From NCBI GenBank assembly GCA_024636675.1, contig JAGXGM010000028.1, positions 1 through 64,000 of the forward strand: a DNA stretch of 64,000 nt. The letters run 5' to 3'. This DNA comes from Hydrogenophilales bacterium (lineage in GTDB: Bacteria; Pseudomonadota; Gammaproteobacteria; Burkholderiales; Thiobacillaceae). Position 1 is the first letter of the stretch; every line of letters starts with the position of its first letter. The notes under the pieces are model-generated. The model searched no databases and was not told the origin of the DNA. It saw only the letters and a program-made list of their open reading frames with translations. A program made the translations under genes and the position numbers. Of this stretch, positions 27,272 to 37,923 are shown piece after piece.

Positions 27272-28972
27272 TCAACGTGCGCCTCCCGACTTGCCGAGCC
27301 GCTTCGGCCGCGAGGTGCTGCCGAACGATGCTCTGTGCGTCTTCGCATGGGACGGCAGGGCGTTGGCCGGCTTGCGGTGGGCCGGACTCGCGGTTCCTCC
27401 CGCCTGGGTCAGCGTGAAGGAATCCACCAGTTCCATCAGCTTGACCGCCTGCGCCTGCATGCTCTCGGAGGCAGCTGCGGCCTGTTCCACCAGCGCGGCG
27501 TTCTGCTGGGTCACGTCGTCCATCTGGGTGATCGCCTCATTGACCTGCTCGATGCCGGCGCTCTGCTCCTGGCTCGCCGCCGCAATCTCGCTCATGATGC
27601 CGGTGACCCGTTTGACCGAACTGACGATCTCGTCCATGGTCTTGCCCGCTTCGTCGACCAGCTTGCCGCCGAGATCGACCTTGCCGACCGAATCCTCGAT
27701 CAGGCCCTTGATCTCCTTGGCTGCGCTGGCGCTGCGTTGCGCCAGGTTGCGCACTTCGGAGGCGACCACGGCAAAACCGCGTCCCTGCTCGCCGGCGCGC
27801 GCGGCTTCCACCGCGGCATTCAAGGCCAGGATATTGGTCTGGAACGCAATGCCGTCGATGACGCCGATGATGTCGGCGATCTTGCGCGAACTGTCCTTGA
27901 TCGAGGCCATGGTATCGACCACTTGGCTGACCACCTGGCCGCCCTTGACCGCGACGTCGGCGGTGGACACCACCAATTGCTTGGCCTGGTGTGCGTTATC
28001 GGCGTTCTGCTTGACCGTGCTGGTCAACTCTTCCATCGAGCTGGCGGTCTCTTCCAGGCTCGAGGCCTGCTGCTCGGTGCGAGCGGACAGGTCGAGGTTG
28101 CCGACAGCAATTTCACCGGCGCTCTCGTTCACCTGGGTGGTGGCTTCACTGATCTGGCTGATCAGCCATTTGGTGTTGAGTTGCAGGATGCGGAGCGACT
28201 GGGCGAGGTGTGCCATTTCATCGTCGCCGCCGATATCGATCTGCCCGGTCAAGTCGCCTTCGCTCAAGCGCGCGATATCCTGATGGATGCGATCCAGAGG
28301 ATTGATGATGCTGCGGAAAACCATGACGCCGAAGAACCCCCCAAGCAAGATACCCACAACGCTCAGGCCCATTGACCAGTTGGCAAACAGTTGGGCGTCT
28401 GCTGTGGCGAGCCAGGACAGCACACCATTCAGCAGGAACAGAACACTGATCGAAGCCGATGCCAGCAGCAGTTTCACCTTGATGGACAGCCTGGTCAGCA
28501 CACTGATGAAATCGAACCGGGAACGCCTGACTACGTTGCCCTCGCGAATCTCGATGTCGGTGGCGCCGGCCTTGATCGCGCGGTAGGCGACGTCCGCAGC
28601 CTGGATTTTCTCGCGGCTGGGCTTGACCCTAACTGAAGCGTAGCCGACGATCTGCTTGTTCTTCGTGATGGGCGAAGCATTGGCCTCGACCCAGTAGTGA
28701 TCGCCGTTCTTGCAGCGATTCTTCACCAGCCCGGTCCATGGCTTGCCGCTTTTGAGGGTGCGCCAGAAATCCGCGAAGGCCTCTTCCGGCATGTCGGGAT
28801 GGCGCACGATGTTTTGCGGCTGCCCGATCAGTTCTTCCTCGCTGAATCCGCTGATGTTGATGAAGTCCTGGTTGACAAAGGTGATGTTGCCGTGGGCATC
28901 GGTTTTCGAGGTCGGGCTTTCGTCTTCCTGCAGGACATATTCGAGGTGGGTGACGGGAGTATTGGAACGCAT
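27272..28972 (-). CDS. aer: Aer-like methyl-accepting chemotaxis protein with PAS domain (2)
   Basis: A 566-residue paralogue of the previous gene with the same layout: N-terminal Aer-type PAS ([32 protein letters not shown]), a membrane hairpin, HAMP and signalling domain. The PAS and signalling regions are nearly identical to copy 1, while the membrane/HAMP part differs strongly (for example [15 protein letters not shown]), a pattern suggesting tandem duplication followed by divergence of the middle or homogenisation of the ends. The C-terminal tail is basic ([13 protein letters not shown]) and lacks EWEEF. Confidence 0.93.
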   Translation of the reverse strand: MRSNTPVTHLEYVLQEDESPTSKTDAHGNITFVNQDFINISGFSEEELIGQPQNIVRHPDMPEEAFADFWRTLKSGKPWTGLVKNRCKNGDHYWVEANASPITKNKQIVGYASVRVKPSREKIQAADVAYRAIKAGATDIEIREGNVVRRSRFDFISVLTRLSIKVKLLLASASISVLFLLNGVLSWLATADAQLFANWSMGLSVVGILLGGFFGVMVFRSIINPLDRIHQDIARLSEGDLTGQIDIGGDDEMAHLAQSLRILQLNTKWLISQISEATTQVNESAGEIAVGNLDLSARTEQQASSLEETASSMEELTSTVKQNADNAHQAKQLVVSTADVAVKGGQVVSQVVDTMASIKDSSRKIADIIGVIDGIAFQTNILALNAAVEAARAGEQGRGFAVVASEVRNLAQRSASAAKEIKGLIEDSVGKVDLGGKLVDEAGKTMDEIVSSVKRVTGIMSEIAAASQEQSAGIEQVNEAITQMDDVTQQNAALVEQAAAASESMQAQAVKLMELVDSFTLTQAGGTASPAHRKPANALPSHAKTHRASFGSTSRPKRLGKSGGAR

Positions 28973-29003
28973 TTTCGTTATCGCTAAAGGAATAAGGGGG
29001 AGT

Positions 29004-29041
29004 TAAAAACTGGGCCGGGCGTCGTGGTTGACGACGCCCGG
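29004..29041 (-). terminator. Intrinsic terminator after receptor gene 29077-30789
   Basis: On the minus strand CCGGGCGTCGT-CAACC-ACGACGCCCGG forms a perfect 11-bp stem, followed by CCCAGTTTTT. It lies 36 bases past the stop of the upstream receptor and just before the start of aer-like gene 2, so the receptor array is split into at least two transcription units. Confidence 0.85.
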
Positions 29042-29076
29042 TCCGGCTGGGGTGATTCACACAAGGGACTCCCGGC

Positions 29077-30789
29077 TCAGAACTCCTCCCATTCTTCGTT
29101 ACTGCCACCACCGGCTGCCTGTTTTTTCGGCCGTGCGGCGGGTGCCGGAATTGCCCTTGTGGCCTTCGTCGATGCAGACGCCACGCGCTTCAACTCCGGA
29201 CGCGCCGCCTGGGTGCTATACGCCCCGCTCTCCATCTTGAACACGCTCACCGCCTCGGCCAGCTTGGCCGCCTGCTCCTGCATGCTTTCGGCCGCGGCCG
29301 CGGCTTCCTCCACCAGCGCGGCGTTTTGCTGGGTTACGTCGTCCATCTGGGTGATCGACTGGTTGACCTGCTCGATGCCGATGCTCTGCTCCTGGCTCGC
29401 CGCCGCAATCTCGCTCATGATGTCGGTGACCCGTTTGACCGAACTGACGATCTCGTTCATGGTCTTGCCGGCCTCGTCGACCAGCTTGCCGCCGGCGTCG
29501 ACCTTGCCGACCGAATCCTCGATCAGACTCTTGATCTCCTTGGCCGCGCTGGCGCTGCGCTGGGCCAGGTTGCGCACTTCGGAGGCGACAACGGCAAAGC
29601 CGCGTCCCTGCTCGCCGGCACGCGCCGCTTCCACTGCGGCGTTCAAAGCCAGAATGTTGGTCTGGAACGCAATGCCGTCGATGACGCCGATGATGTCGGC
29701 AATCTTGCGCGAGCTGTCCTTGATCGAAGCCATGGTGTCGATCACCTGGCCAACCACCTGGCCGCCCTTGACTGCGACATCGGAGGTGGATCCCACCAGC
29801 TGGTTGGCCTGGCGCGCATTGTCGGCGTTCTGCTTGACGGTGCTGGTCAGTTCCTCCATTGCGCTGGCCGTCTCTTCCAGACTCGAGGCCTGCTGTTCGG
29901 TGCGAGAGGAAAGGTCGAGGTTGCCCGCAGCAATCTGGCCCGACGCGTGGGCCACGGTGTCTGTACCAAGACGCACTTGGCCGACCACGCTCACCAGACT
30001 GTCGTTCATGTCTTTCAGCGCGCGCATCAACTGGCCGAATTCATTGGTCGAGCCGACTTCGATGCGTTGTGTCAGATCGCCCTCGGCCACGCCGCGCGCC
30101 AGTCTCACCGCAGCATTCAGCGGACCGGTAATGGCCCGGATCAGCCAGACGCCGATCAGGGCAGCCAGCAGCACGCCAAACACGATGAGCGCCATGGAGA
30201 TGTTGCGCACCCAGACAAAACGGGTTTGTGCCGCTTCGAACTCGCTTTTGGCTATCGCGAGCTGCAATGCAATCAGCGCTTCCGCACTTTCCCGCACTTT
30301 CGGGTAGGCCGCTTTCATTTCTCCCTGCAGGATTTCGCTGGCCTGCTGGAAATCGTGACCGGTCAAGGCGGCCAGCGCCGGGTTCAGACCCGACTGGCCA
30401 TAAGCAATGCGATTGGCATTGAAGGCTTCAGCGAGCCGGGTTTCCTCGGACGTCATCCGGGTAGCCATGTAGGCCTTCCAGATCGCATTGATTTCCTCGA
30501 TCACCGCCCGGGCGTCGACCACCTGCTTGTCGACCGTCGCCACGTCTTCAGGGAAGGCAGAGAGTTGGCCGATAACCGCCTCACCAACAATAATCTGGTT
30601 TTTATTGATCATCGCGGAGATGCGTTCCAGCTGCCCCACTGCAATCAACCTGTCCTCGTAGACGCCCTTGAACGCACTGTTGGTGGAGCTCAAACTGGTC
30701 AGGCCCATAACGCCGATACCGATCAGCAGCACGGAGAGAAAGCCGATGACGAAGATCAACCGTGACTTGATGCTTAGATTTTCAAACAT
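29077..30789 (-). CDS. Methyl-accepting chemotaxis protein (transmembrane, EWEEF tail) (A)
   Basis: A 570-residue classic receptor: TM1 ([20 protein letters not shown]), a ~150-residue periplasmic four-helix-bundle ligand domain, TM2 ([18 protein letters not shown]), HAMP, and the signalling domain with methylation helices around [17 protein letters not shown] and the tip [20 protein letters not shown] Pro/Ala/Lys linker leads to the last five residues EWEEF, a CheR/CheB-tether type pentapeptide. SD AAAGGA precedes the ATG. The ligand cannot be told from sequence. Confidence 0.94.
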   Translation of the reverse strand: MFENLSIKSRLIFVIGFLSVLLIGIGVMGLTSLSSTNSAFKGVYEDRLIAVGQLERISAMINKNQIIVGEAVIGQLSAFPEDVATVDKQVVDARAVIEEINAIWKAYMATRMTSEETRLAEAFNANRIAYGQSGLNPALAALTGHDFQQASEILQGEMKAAYPKVRESAEALIALQLAIAKSEFEAAQTRFVWVRNISMALIVFGVLLAALIGVWLIRAITGPLNAAVRLARGVAEGDLTQRIEVGSTNEFGQLMRALKDMNDSLVSVVGQVRLGTDTVAHASGQIAAGNLDLSSRTEQQASSLEETASAMEELTSTVKQNADNARQANQLVGSTSDVAVKGGQVVGQVIDTMASIKDSSRKIADIIGVIDGIAFQTNILALNAAVEAARAGEQGRGFAVVASEVRNLAQRSASAAKEIKSLIEDSVGKVDAGGKLVDEAGKTMNEIVSSVKRVTDIMSEIAAASQEQSIGIEQVNQSITQMDDVTQQNAALVEEAAAAAESMQEQAAKLAEAVSVFKMESGAYSTQAARPELKRVASASTKATRAIPAPAARPKKQAAGGGSNEEWEEF

Positions 30790-30947
30790 GTTGTTTCCTT
30801 TACAGCTCGTTCAAACAATCGAATCCGGGACCTGCGCAATCACCTTGTTTGATTTCACGTCCAGAAACCTTTACCGCTTGCCATCAAACGCCACACCGAC
30901 CCCGCGAAACCTGCAGGCAGGACGTACCCGCCACAAATTCCACACTG

Positions 30948-32633
30948 TCAGAATTCTTCCCACTCATCGTTACCACCGCCGGCAGCGGCCAGCTTCTTCG
31001 GCGAAGCGATCGTCCTGGCCGGTGTTGATCGAGACGTGGATTTCGGTATTGCCGCTGCACGGGTGCCCGGGGACGGATGCTCGACCTGCGGACGATAGAT
31101 GCCGCCCTCCAGCTTGAACACGCTCACCGCCTCGGCCAGCTTGGCCGCTTGCTCCTGCAGACTCTCGGACGCGGCCGCGGCTTCCTCCACCAGTGCGGCG
31201 TTTTGCTGGGTCACGTCGTCCATCTGGGTGATCGCCTGGTTGACCTGCTCGATGCCGGCACTCTGCTCCTGACTCGCCGCTGCAATCTCGCTCATGATGT
31301 CGGTGACCCGTTTGACCGAACTGACAACTTCGTCCATGGTCTTGCCGGCCTCCTCGACCAGCTTGCCGCCGGCGTCGACCTTGCCGACCGAATCCTCGAT
31401 CAGACTCTTGATCTCCTTGGCCGCGCTGGCGCTGCGCTGTGCCAGGTTGCGCACTTCGGAGGCGACAACGGCAAAACCGCGTCCCTGCTCGCCGGCTCGC
31501 GCCGCTTCCACTGCGGCGTTCAAGGCAAGAATGTTGGTCTGGAACGCAATGCCGTCGATGACGCCGATGATGTCGGCGATCTTGCGCGAGCTGTCCTTGA
31601 TCGAAGCCATGGTGTCGATCACCTGACCAACCACCTGGCCGCCCTTGACTGCGACGTCGGAGGTGGACACCACCAGCTGGTTGGCCTGGCGCGCATTGTC
31701 GGCGTTCTGCTTGACGGTGCTGGTCAGCTCCTCCATTGAGCTGGCCGTCTCCTCCAGGCTCGATGCCTGCTCTTCCGTGCGGGAGGAGAGATCGAGGTTG
31801 CCGGCGGCGATCTGGGTCGACGCAGTGGCAATGGTTTCGGTCGCATGCCGAATATCGCCGATCGTCCCAGTCAGGTTTCCACGCATCGCATTGATCGCAT
31901 ACAACAAGCTCGAGGTGTCGCCTTTCTCCAGCGCGACCGATCTTGAAAAGTCGCCGCCGGAGATTGCGCGGGCAATTTCCACCGCGTAGGCGGGCTCACC
32001 GCCCAGTTGTTTCATGATGTGGCGCACCAGCCAGAAAACGATCGCGCTCGCGGCAATCAGCGCCACGATCACCAGCACCAGCGTGATCATCAGCATGCGC
32101 TGGCTGAATGCTTCAAGTTCGGCCTTGGTCTGCTCGACGCCCGCTTGCTTGGCTTTTGTGAAATCCAGCAGACGCGCCTTGATCTTGCGCCATGCCGGCG
32201 TCTCGTCCTGGCTGATTGCAGCGATGGCGGCCACCTGGTCAGTTCCCGCAAGCGACGCAATCCTGGCCTGGATCGGTATTTGCAGCGCGCGCAAAGCCAC
32301 CACTTCTTCCAGAATCCTGAGGTCTTCCGGGCTGTCTGCGGCCAATGCCATGGCCTGCTGGCTGGTGGCATTGAACTCGTCCGATGCCGCTTCCAGGTTG
32401 TCATATGCTTTGCGGTTGGCCGGATCCATCACGACGTTGCGCAAGGCCTGGCCCATTTGCAAGCCTTGCGCATACAAGCTGGTTCCCGCATCGGCAAGCG
32501 CCAGATCCTGGTCGAGAAAATGCTCAAAGCGGTTTTTGTTGCTCTGCATCCCGGTCAGCGCCACGCTGATCGCAAACCCGAAAAGCACAAAGACCAGGCT
32601 CATATTCAAAACGATTTTTGATTTCAGTTTCAT
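30948..32633 (-). CDS. Methyl-accepting chemotaxis protein (transmembrane, EWEEF tail) (B)
   Basis: The start MKLKSKIV at 32633 is preferred to the longer ORF, giving 561 residues. Domains: TM1 ([18 protein letters not shown]), a helical periplasmic domain different from receptor A, TM2 ([19 protein letters not shown]), a HAMP with [18 protein letters not shown], and a signalling domain almost identical to those of the neighbours. It ends in NDEWEEF. It precedes receptor A with a 158-base gap in which no clear promoter was recognised. Confidence 0.94.
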   Translation of the reverse strand: MKLKSKIVLNMSLVFVLFGFAISVALTGMQSNKNRFEHFLDQDLALADAGTSLYAQGLQMGQALRNVVMDPANRKAYDNLEAASDEFNATSQQAMALAADSPEDLRILEEVVALRALQIPIQARIASLAGTDQVAAIAAISQDETPAWRKIKARLLDFTKAKQAGVEQTKAELEAFSQRMLMITLVLVIVALIAASAIVFWLVRHIMKQLGGEPAYAVEIARAISGGDFSRSVALEKGDTSSLLYAINAMRGNLTGTIGDIRHATETIATASTQIAAGNLDLSSRTEEQASSLEETASSMEELTSTVKQNADNARQANQLVVSTSDVAVKGGQVVGQVIDTMASIKDSSRKIADIIGVIDGIAFQTNILALNAAVEAARAGEQGRGFAVVASEVRNLAQRSASAAKEIKSLIEDSVGKVDAGGKLVEEAGKTMDEVVSSVKRVTDIMSEIAAASQEQSAGIEQVNQAITQMDDVTQQNAALVEEAAAASESLQEQAAKLAEAVSVFKLEGGIYRPQVEHPSPGTRAAAIPKSTSRSTPARTIASPKKLAAAGGGNDEWEEF

Positions 32634-33101
32634 TGTCTTCACAGCTTTCACATAAACCACACATCCGCCAAGGACAAATGGCTAAAAACGCTTATTAATA
32701 AAACGGTTAATACCGAACCGCCCGCCTATTGGAAAACGGCAAAAACGAACCGGACTTGATAGTCATATTTGCAATAATCCATGCGCGTTTTGTACAGGCA
32801 GCCCGCACCCGCTCCGGCATGCTCATGCCTTGCAAAGAATCGAGGAAAACAGTGCTGTGGCATGCAATGCAAGCCATCCTGACCATTGCGGTCAGGCAGG
32901 TTGATACAAGGCAGCGTTCATTGATCACGCCACATTTCGACCGCTGGCAAGGCCGCAGCCTTCCGGCCGCCGTGCCGCCCTGCTACGCCATGCGCGGCAT
33001 AGCTATCATTCGGTTCGGTGTGAAAATACAGATGTCTTCCATACCGTACTTATCTCAGATGCTGCTGTTTTACCGGGGTGGCGATTGAATCGTCGCCCCT
33101 C
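32634..33101. other. 468-base gap between receptor genes B and C
   Basis: This stretch is more AT-rich than its surroundings at its left end. ORFs in the track (32729-33088 plus, 32707-32928 minus) show no recognisable protein and no good ribosome site, so no gene is called. It should contain the promoter of receptor B; no FliA consensus was found, which suggests another promoter class or a distant promoter. Confidence 0.4.
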
Positions 33102-34787
33102 TCAAAACTCTTCCCACTCTTCGTTGCTGCCGCCACCTGCGACCGCAAGCTTCTTCGGTCGTGTAACCGGTGCCGGCATGGCCTTGGGCCGCGGTTTCGG
33201 CGATGTGGCCGCGACCGGCGCAGGACGCCTGCTGTAAGCCCCCCCCTCCAACTGGAACACGCTGACCGCCTCGGCCAGCCTGCCCGCCTGATCCTGCAAA
33301 CTCATGGCTGCGGCCGCGGCTTGTTCCACCAATGCGGCATTCTGCTGCGTCACGTCGTCCATCTGGGTGATCGCCTGGTTGATCTGCTCGATGCCGGCAC
33401 TCTGTTCCTGGTTCGCTGCCGCCGAGCCCGACATGATGTCGGCCACCAGTTGCACCGACGTCACGATATCGTCCATCGCTTCGCCGGCTTCGTTCACCAG
33501 CAGTCTGCCCGCCTCGACCTGCTCCACCGAGTCGCTGATCAGAGTCTTGATCTCCTTGGCCGCGCTGGCGCTACGCTGGGCCAGGCTGCGCACTTCGGAG
33601 GCAACGACGGCAAAGCCGCGCCCCTGCTCGCCGGCACGCGCCGCTTCCACCGCAGCATTCAAGGCCAGAATGTTGGTCTGGAAGGCAATGCCGTCGATCA
33701 CGCCGATGATGTCGGCAATCTTGCGCGAGCTTTCCTTGATCGAGCCCATGGTGACGATCACTTTTCCCACTACCTCGCCGCCCTGACCTGCAATATCGGC
33801 GGTCGAGGAAACCAGTTTGCTGGCGTGGTGCGTGCTTTCGGCGGTCTGCTTGACCGTGCTGGTGAACTCTTCCATGGTGCTGGCGGTCTCTTCCAGACTC
33901 GATGCCTGCGATTCGGTGCGGGCGGACAGATCGCTATTGCCGGCGGCGATTTCACCGGCGCTCACCTTCACCAGCGAGGTGGCTTCACTGATCTGGCCAA
34001 TCACCCTCACCAGGCTGTCGTTCATGTCCTTCAGCGCTCGCATCAACTGACCAATCTCATTTGTCGAGTTGACCTCAAAACGTTGGGTCAGGTCGCCTCC
34101 GGCCACCCCGCGTGCCAGCTTCACCGCCTCGTTCAGCGGGCCGATGATGGCGCGAATCAGCACGAAGCCAAGCCATGCCGACAGGACAAGACCCAGAACG
34201 ATTGCGATGATGGTCAAGCTCAGGATGCTTGTGCTGCGGCTTTGCGCCAGCTCGTACTCGTACTTGGCCGTATCCAGTTGCAGATTAATCAACGCCTCAA
34301 TCCCTTCCTTGACGGGCAGGTAGAGCGGGCGAATCTTGCTCTCGAGGACTTGTTTGACCGTATCAAAATCGTTGGCGCGCATCGCATCGACCGCCGGTTT
34401 CAGGCCCTCGACGACAAATGCCGTGCGGTCCACTGCGAATTTGTCTGCAAGGATTTTCTCTTCAGGCGTGAGAGCGGTCGCCATGTAGGCCTTCCAGAGC
34501 GTGCCGATTTCGGCGATGTTCTTGTCGACTTCCGCAGCCTTTTCGGCGACGAATGCCGGTGACGGATCGGCCAGGGCAGCCGTAATGGCAATACGGTTCA
34601 ACAGAATCAGGGAGCGGATACTGGCCACCTGCCCCAGTGGAACCGTGCGGTCCTCGTAAACGGTTCTCAGCCCGGCCTCGGTTTGCTTGATGCCGTATAC
34701 GCCGATGCCCCCGATCCCCAGCAAAAGAACAGACATGAAGGCCAGGATGAAGATCAGGCGCGCTTTGATGCTCAGGTTCTTAAACAT
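33102..34787 (-). CDS. Methyl-accepting chemotaxis protein (transmembrane, EWEEF tail) (C)
   Basis: A 561-residue receptor encoded 45 bases after cheW. TM1 ([22 protein letters not shown]), a helical periplasmic ligand domain of the four-helix-bundle type, TM2 ([21 protein letters not shown]), HAMP and signalling domain. Its signalling domain is more divergent than those of A and B (for example [18 protein letters not shown]), but the tip [19 protein letters not shown] is kept. It ends in NEEWEEF. Linkage to cheW and cheA suggests it is the core receptor of this cluster. Confidence 0.94.
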   Translation of the reverse strand: MFKNLSIKARLIFILAFMSVLLLGIGGIGVYGIKQTEAGLRTVYEDRTVPLGQVASIRSLILLNRIAITAALADPSPAFVAEKAAEVDKNIAEIGTLWKAYMATALTPEEKILADKFAVDRTAFVVEGLKPAVDAMRANDFDTVKQVLESKIRPLYLPVKEGIEALINLQLDTAKYEYELAQSRSTSILSLTIIAIVLGLVLSAWLGFVLIRAIIGPLNEAVKLARGVAGGDLTQRFEVNSTNEIGQLMRALKDMNDSLVRVIGQISEATSLVKVSAGEIAAGNSDLSARTESQASSLEETASTMEEFTSTVKQTAESTHHASKLVSSTADIAGQGGEVVGKVIVTMGSIKESSRKIADIIGVIDGIAFQTNILALNAAVEAARAGEQGRGFAVVASEVRSLAQRSASAAKEIKTLISDSVEQVEAGRLLVNEAGEAMDDIVTSVQLVADIMSGSAAANQEQSAGIEQINQAITQMDDVTQQNAALVEQAAAAAMSLQDQAGRLAEAVSVFQLEGGAYSRRPAPVAATSPKPRPKAMPAPVTRPKKLAVAGGGSNEEWEEF

Positions 34788-34832
34788 GTCTCGTCACCGA
34801 TATTTTGTATTTATTGGGTTTGACAGCAAGGA

Positions 34833-35333
34833 TCAGGCCGCAATTTTTTCGATCAATCCCATTTCAGGGCTGGACATCAGCTTGTCGATATCCACCAGGA
34901 TCAGCATGCGCTCGTTGAGCGTGCCAAGGCCGATCAGGTAATCGCTGTCGATGGTAGTCCCCATTTCCGGTGCAGGTTTCACTTGATCAGGAGACAGTGT
35001 GGTGACGTCGGAGACGCTGTCCACCACCATGCCCACGACCCGCCCGGCAATGCTCAGGATGATGACCACGGTAAACTGGTCATAGGTGGGCGAGCCCAGA
35101 TTGAGCTTGATCCGCATGTCGACGACCGGCACGATGATGCCGCGCAGATTGACCACGCCCTTGATGAAATCGGGCGCATTGGCAATCCGGGTGACCGGCT
35201 CATAGCCGCGAATCTCCTGCACCCGCAGGATGTCGATGCCATACTCTTCCCTGCCCAGGGTAAAGGCCAGAAACTCTTTCCCGGCATCCTCTCCGGCTTC
35301 GGTTTGTGCTTGCGTTTGCGTGCTGTACGACAT
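34833..35333 (-). CDS. cheW: Chemotaxis coupling protein CheW
   Basis: A 166-residue CheW that links receptors to CheA. The two SH3-like subdomains are seen in [21 protein letters not shown] and [20 protein letters not shown]; the end of the fold is [12 protein letters not shown]. The N-terminus carries a ~15-residue Gln/Thr/Glu tail. It lies 21 bases downstream of cheA in the same direction. Confidence 0.96.
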   Translation of the reverse strand: MSYSTQTQAQTEAGEDAGKEFLAFTLGREEYGIDILRVQEIRGYEPVTRIANAPDFIKGVVNLRGIIVPVVDMRIKLNLGSPTYDQFTVVIILSIAGRVVGMVVDSVSDVTTLSPDQVKPAPEMGTTIDSDYLIGLGTLNERMLILVDIDKLMSSPEMGLIEKIAA

Positions 35334-35354
35334 AGCGGTGATCCTTATCTGGCC

Positions 35355-37454
35355 TTAAAAGAAGACGGGGTCGGCGTTGAGTTGACGGCTGGAGCGCAAC
35401 AGTGCGGAAACATCGAGAATCAGCGACACGCCGCCGTCTCCCAGAATGGTGGCACCGGAAATGCCGGCCACCTTGCGGAAATTCGACTCGAGGTTTTTGA
35501 CGACGACCTGCTGTTGCCCGACCAGGGCGTCGACCAGCAGGGCGGCCTTTTTGCCGTCGGCTTCGAGAATGACGACGATCCCCTGAGCCGGGTCGGTGAA
35601 GTTGGGTTCGATGGCAAAAATCTGATACAGCGGGATCAGCGGCAAATACTCTTCGCGAATTTTCACGACCTGGCCCTGACCTGCGATGTCCTTGACGTCT
35701 GCGGCCACCGGCTGCAGCGATTCGATGACGTAGCCCAGCGGCAGGATGTAGACCTCCTCCCCCACCCTGACCGACATGCCGTCGAGGATCGCCAGCGTCA
35801 GCGGCAGTGAGATGGCGATGGTGGTGCCGGCGCCCGGAACCGAACGGATGTCGACAGTGCCACCCATCGCCGTGATGTTGCGCTTGACCACATCCATGCC
35901 GACGCCGCGGCCGGACACGTCGGTGACGACTTCTGCGGTGGAAAATCCGGGGGCAAAAATGAGTTGCCAGACATCGGCATCGGGCATCGTGTCCGATACA
36001 GGCAGGCCTTGCTGTTTCGCCTTGTCGAGAATCCTGTCGCGACTGAGGCCGCCGCCATCGTCGCTCACCTCGATCACGATGTTGCCGCCCTGGTGTGCGG
36101 CCGACAGGGTCAGCTTGCCGGCTTCGTTCTTGCCGGCGGCACGACGCTTCTCGGGCATTTCGATGCCATGGTCGACGCTGTTGCGCACCAGGTGCGTCAG
36201 CGGATCGACAATGCGTTCGATCAGGCCCTTGTCGAGTTCTGTTGCCGCGCCGCGCGTGACGAAATCGACCTTCTTGCCCAGCTTGCCGGCCAGGTCGCGC
36301 ACCATGCGCGGGAAGCGCGAGAACACGTAGTCCATTGGCATCATGCGGATCGACATGACGGCTTCCTGCAAGTCGCGCGTATTGCGGGTCAGCTGGCCAA
36401 CGCTGTTGAGCAGGCGCTCATACTGGATCGGGTCGAGCACGCCGATACGCTGCTCGATCATGGCCTGGGTGATGACCAGTTCGCCGACCAGGTTGATCAG
36501 CTGGTCGACCTTTTCAATGCCGACCCGGATCGACGAGGATTCCTGGCCTGCCCCTTCCTTGTCGGTGGCACGGCGACCAGGATTCCTGGCTTCGGCAGCG
36601 GGTGCGGCAGCGGCCGGCGGGCTGACGGCGTCCGTTTTCTCCGGCTCGAAAATTCCGTAGCCGGGCTCTTCGACGGCAGGCTTCGCCTCAGCGGCGCCGG
36701 CTTGCGCCGCCAGGGGCAGGTCTGCGTTGGTTACGCCGCTCTGCAGCGCCCCTTCCGCACCACCATGGGTAATCTTGAGGTCGTCCGGGTCGAGCACGAA
36801 CGAACAGATCGCAACGATGCTGTCCTGGCTCTCGGGAGTGGTCAGGGTGAACACCACGCGCTTGTCGGCCAGCGTCTCCTGGCTAATCGTTCCCAGCAGG
36901 CCCAGTTCTGCGGCCAGCGCATCCACGTCGCGTTGCGGCACCTCGGGCAGTTCGATGCGGAAGCTGCAATTGCCATCCGCATCCGCCACGGGTGCAGCAT
37001 CGGCACTGGCCGGCTCGGGCGCAACGGCGGGCGCCGGGCTCGCCACAGCAGCCGGTACTTCCGCAATGCCCTGCGACAGCGCCTTCAGCCGCAGGCACAC
37101 GCTGGCAACCGCATCCTGGTCGACGCTGGAGCCATGATGATGGCCGTCCATTTGCATGGTCAGGACATCCTTGGATACCAGGAAAGCCTCCACATGCTCG
37201 GGGGTCAGCGCCATTTCGCCCTTGCGGATGCGGTCGAGCAGCGACTCCAGCATGTGGGTGACTTCGGTGATGTCGTTGAAAGCGAAGGTGGCGGCACCCC
37301 CCTTGATGGAATGCGCCGCGCGAAAGATCGCATTGAGATCCTCGCTATCCGGTGCGGACACGTCGAGCGCCAGCAGCAGCTTCTCCATTTCGGCGAGCAG
37401 TTCATCCGCTTCGTCGAAAAACACCTGGTAGAACTGGCTCATATCGATGGTCAT
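35355..37454 (-). CDS. cheA: Chemotaxis histidine kinase CheA
   Basis: A 699-residue kinase. P1 (Hpt) with phospho-acceptor His48 in FRAAHSIKGGAATF; a Pro/Ala linker and a P2-like domain (CSFRIELPEVPQRDVDALAA); P3 dimerisation helices (GIEKVDQLINLVGELVITQ); P4 ATPase with HLVRNSVDHGIEMP, VSDDGGGL and GRGVGMDVVKRNI; and P5 CheW-like domain (DGMSVRVGEEVYILPLGYV). CheA phosphorylates both CheY proteins, CheB and probably CheV. It is the only CheA in the window. Confidence 0.97.
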   Translation of the reverse strand: MTIDMSQFYQVFFDEADELLAEMEKLLLALDVSAPDSEDLNAIFRAAHSIKGGAATFAFNDITEVTHMLESLLDRIRKGEMALTPEHVEAFLVSKDVLTMQMDGHHHGSSVDQDAVASVCLRLKALSQGIAEVPAAVASPAPAVAPEPASADAAPVADADGNCSFRIELPEVPQRDVDALAAELGLLGTISQETLADKRVVFTLTTPESQDSIVAICSFVLDPDDLKITHGGAEGALQSGVTNADLPLAAQAGAAEAKPAVEEPGYGIFEPEKTDAVSPPAAAAPAAEARNPGRRATDKEGAGQESSSIRVGIEKVDQLINLVGELVITQAMIEQRIGVLDPIQYERLLNSVGQLTRNTRDLQEAVMSIRMMPMDYVFSRFPRMVRDLAGKLGKKVDFVTRGAATELDKGLIERIVDPLTHLVRNSVDHGIEMPEKRRAAGKNEAGKLTLSAAHQGGNIVIEVSDDGGGLSRDRILDKAKQQGLPVSDTMPDADVWQLIFAPGFSTAEVVTDVSGRGVGMDVVKRNITAMGGTVDIRSVPGAGTTIAISLPLTLAILDGMSVRVGEEVYILPLGYVIESLQPVAADVKDIAGQGQVVKIREEYLPLIPLYQIFAIEPNFTDPAQGIVVILEADGKKAALLVDALVGQQQVVVKNLESNFRKVAGISGATILGDGGVSLILDVSALLRSSRQLNADPVFF

Positions 37455-37506
37455 GCTGGGGCTCCGTATTTATTGTGCAGCTTCTGGCCTGTTGCCTCGT
37501 GGCAAC

Positions 37507-37869
37507 TCAACCAATCAGTTTCTTCACCACTTCTGTCAGTCGTGCTGGATCGAAGGGCTTCACCAGCCAGCCATTGGCGCCGGCAGCACGGCCCAGGGCC
37601 TTGATGTCATCGCCAGACTCAGTGGTCAGCATCAATATCGGCACATTCTTGTAATTCTTCAGTCCGCGTAGTGCCTTGATCAGCGTCAGGCCATCCATGC
37701 CCGGCATGTTCTGGTCGGTCAGCACCAGATCGACGGTCTGCAGCTTTGCCTTGTCCAGGCCATCCTGACCGTCCACCGCCTCAATCACGCCATAGCCTGC
37801 GGCCTTCAGGCTGAAGGACAGCATCTGACGCAGCGAGCCCGAGTCGTCCACTGCAAGTATTGTTTTCAT
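37507..37869 (-). CDS. cheY: Chemotaxis response regulator CheY (cheA-linked)
   Basis: The start MKTILAVDD at 37869 has AGGAG at the right distance; the track ORF extends beyond it. The 120-residue receiver has all catalytic residues: LAVDDSG, LVLTDQNMPGMDG, LMLTTE and WLVKPF. It differs clearly from the cheZ-linked CheY and is of the type often found beside cheA. It may act at the motor, or as a phosphate sink. The CheZ-like gene is directly upstream. Confidence 0.94.
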   Translation of the reverse strand: MKTILAVDDSGSLRQMLSFSLKAAGYGVIEAVDGQDGLDKAKLQTVDLVLTDQNMPGMDGLTLIKALRGLKNYKNVPILMLTTESGDDIKALGRAAGANGWLVKPFDPARLTEVVKKLIG

Positions 37870-37923
37870 CACTGTTGCTCCTGCTCTTTCCATGTTTGGA
37901 CTGGTGTCCGCGCTTTCTGAATC

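Noticed and set aside
32707-33088. ORFs on both strands in the gap between receptor genes
   Set aside because: No recognisable protein features, no convincing ribosome sites, and the plus-strand ORF starts with TTG in AT-rich DNA.
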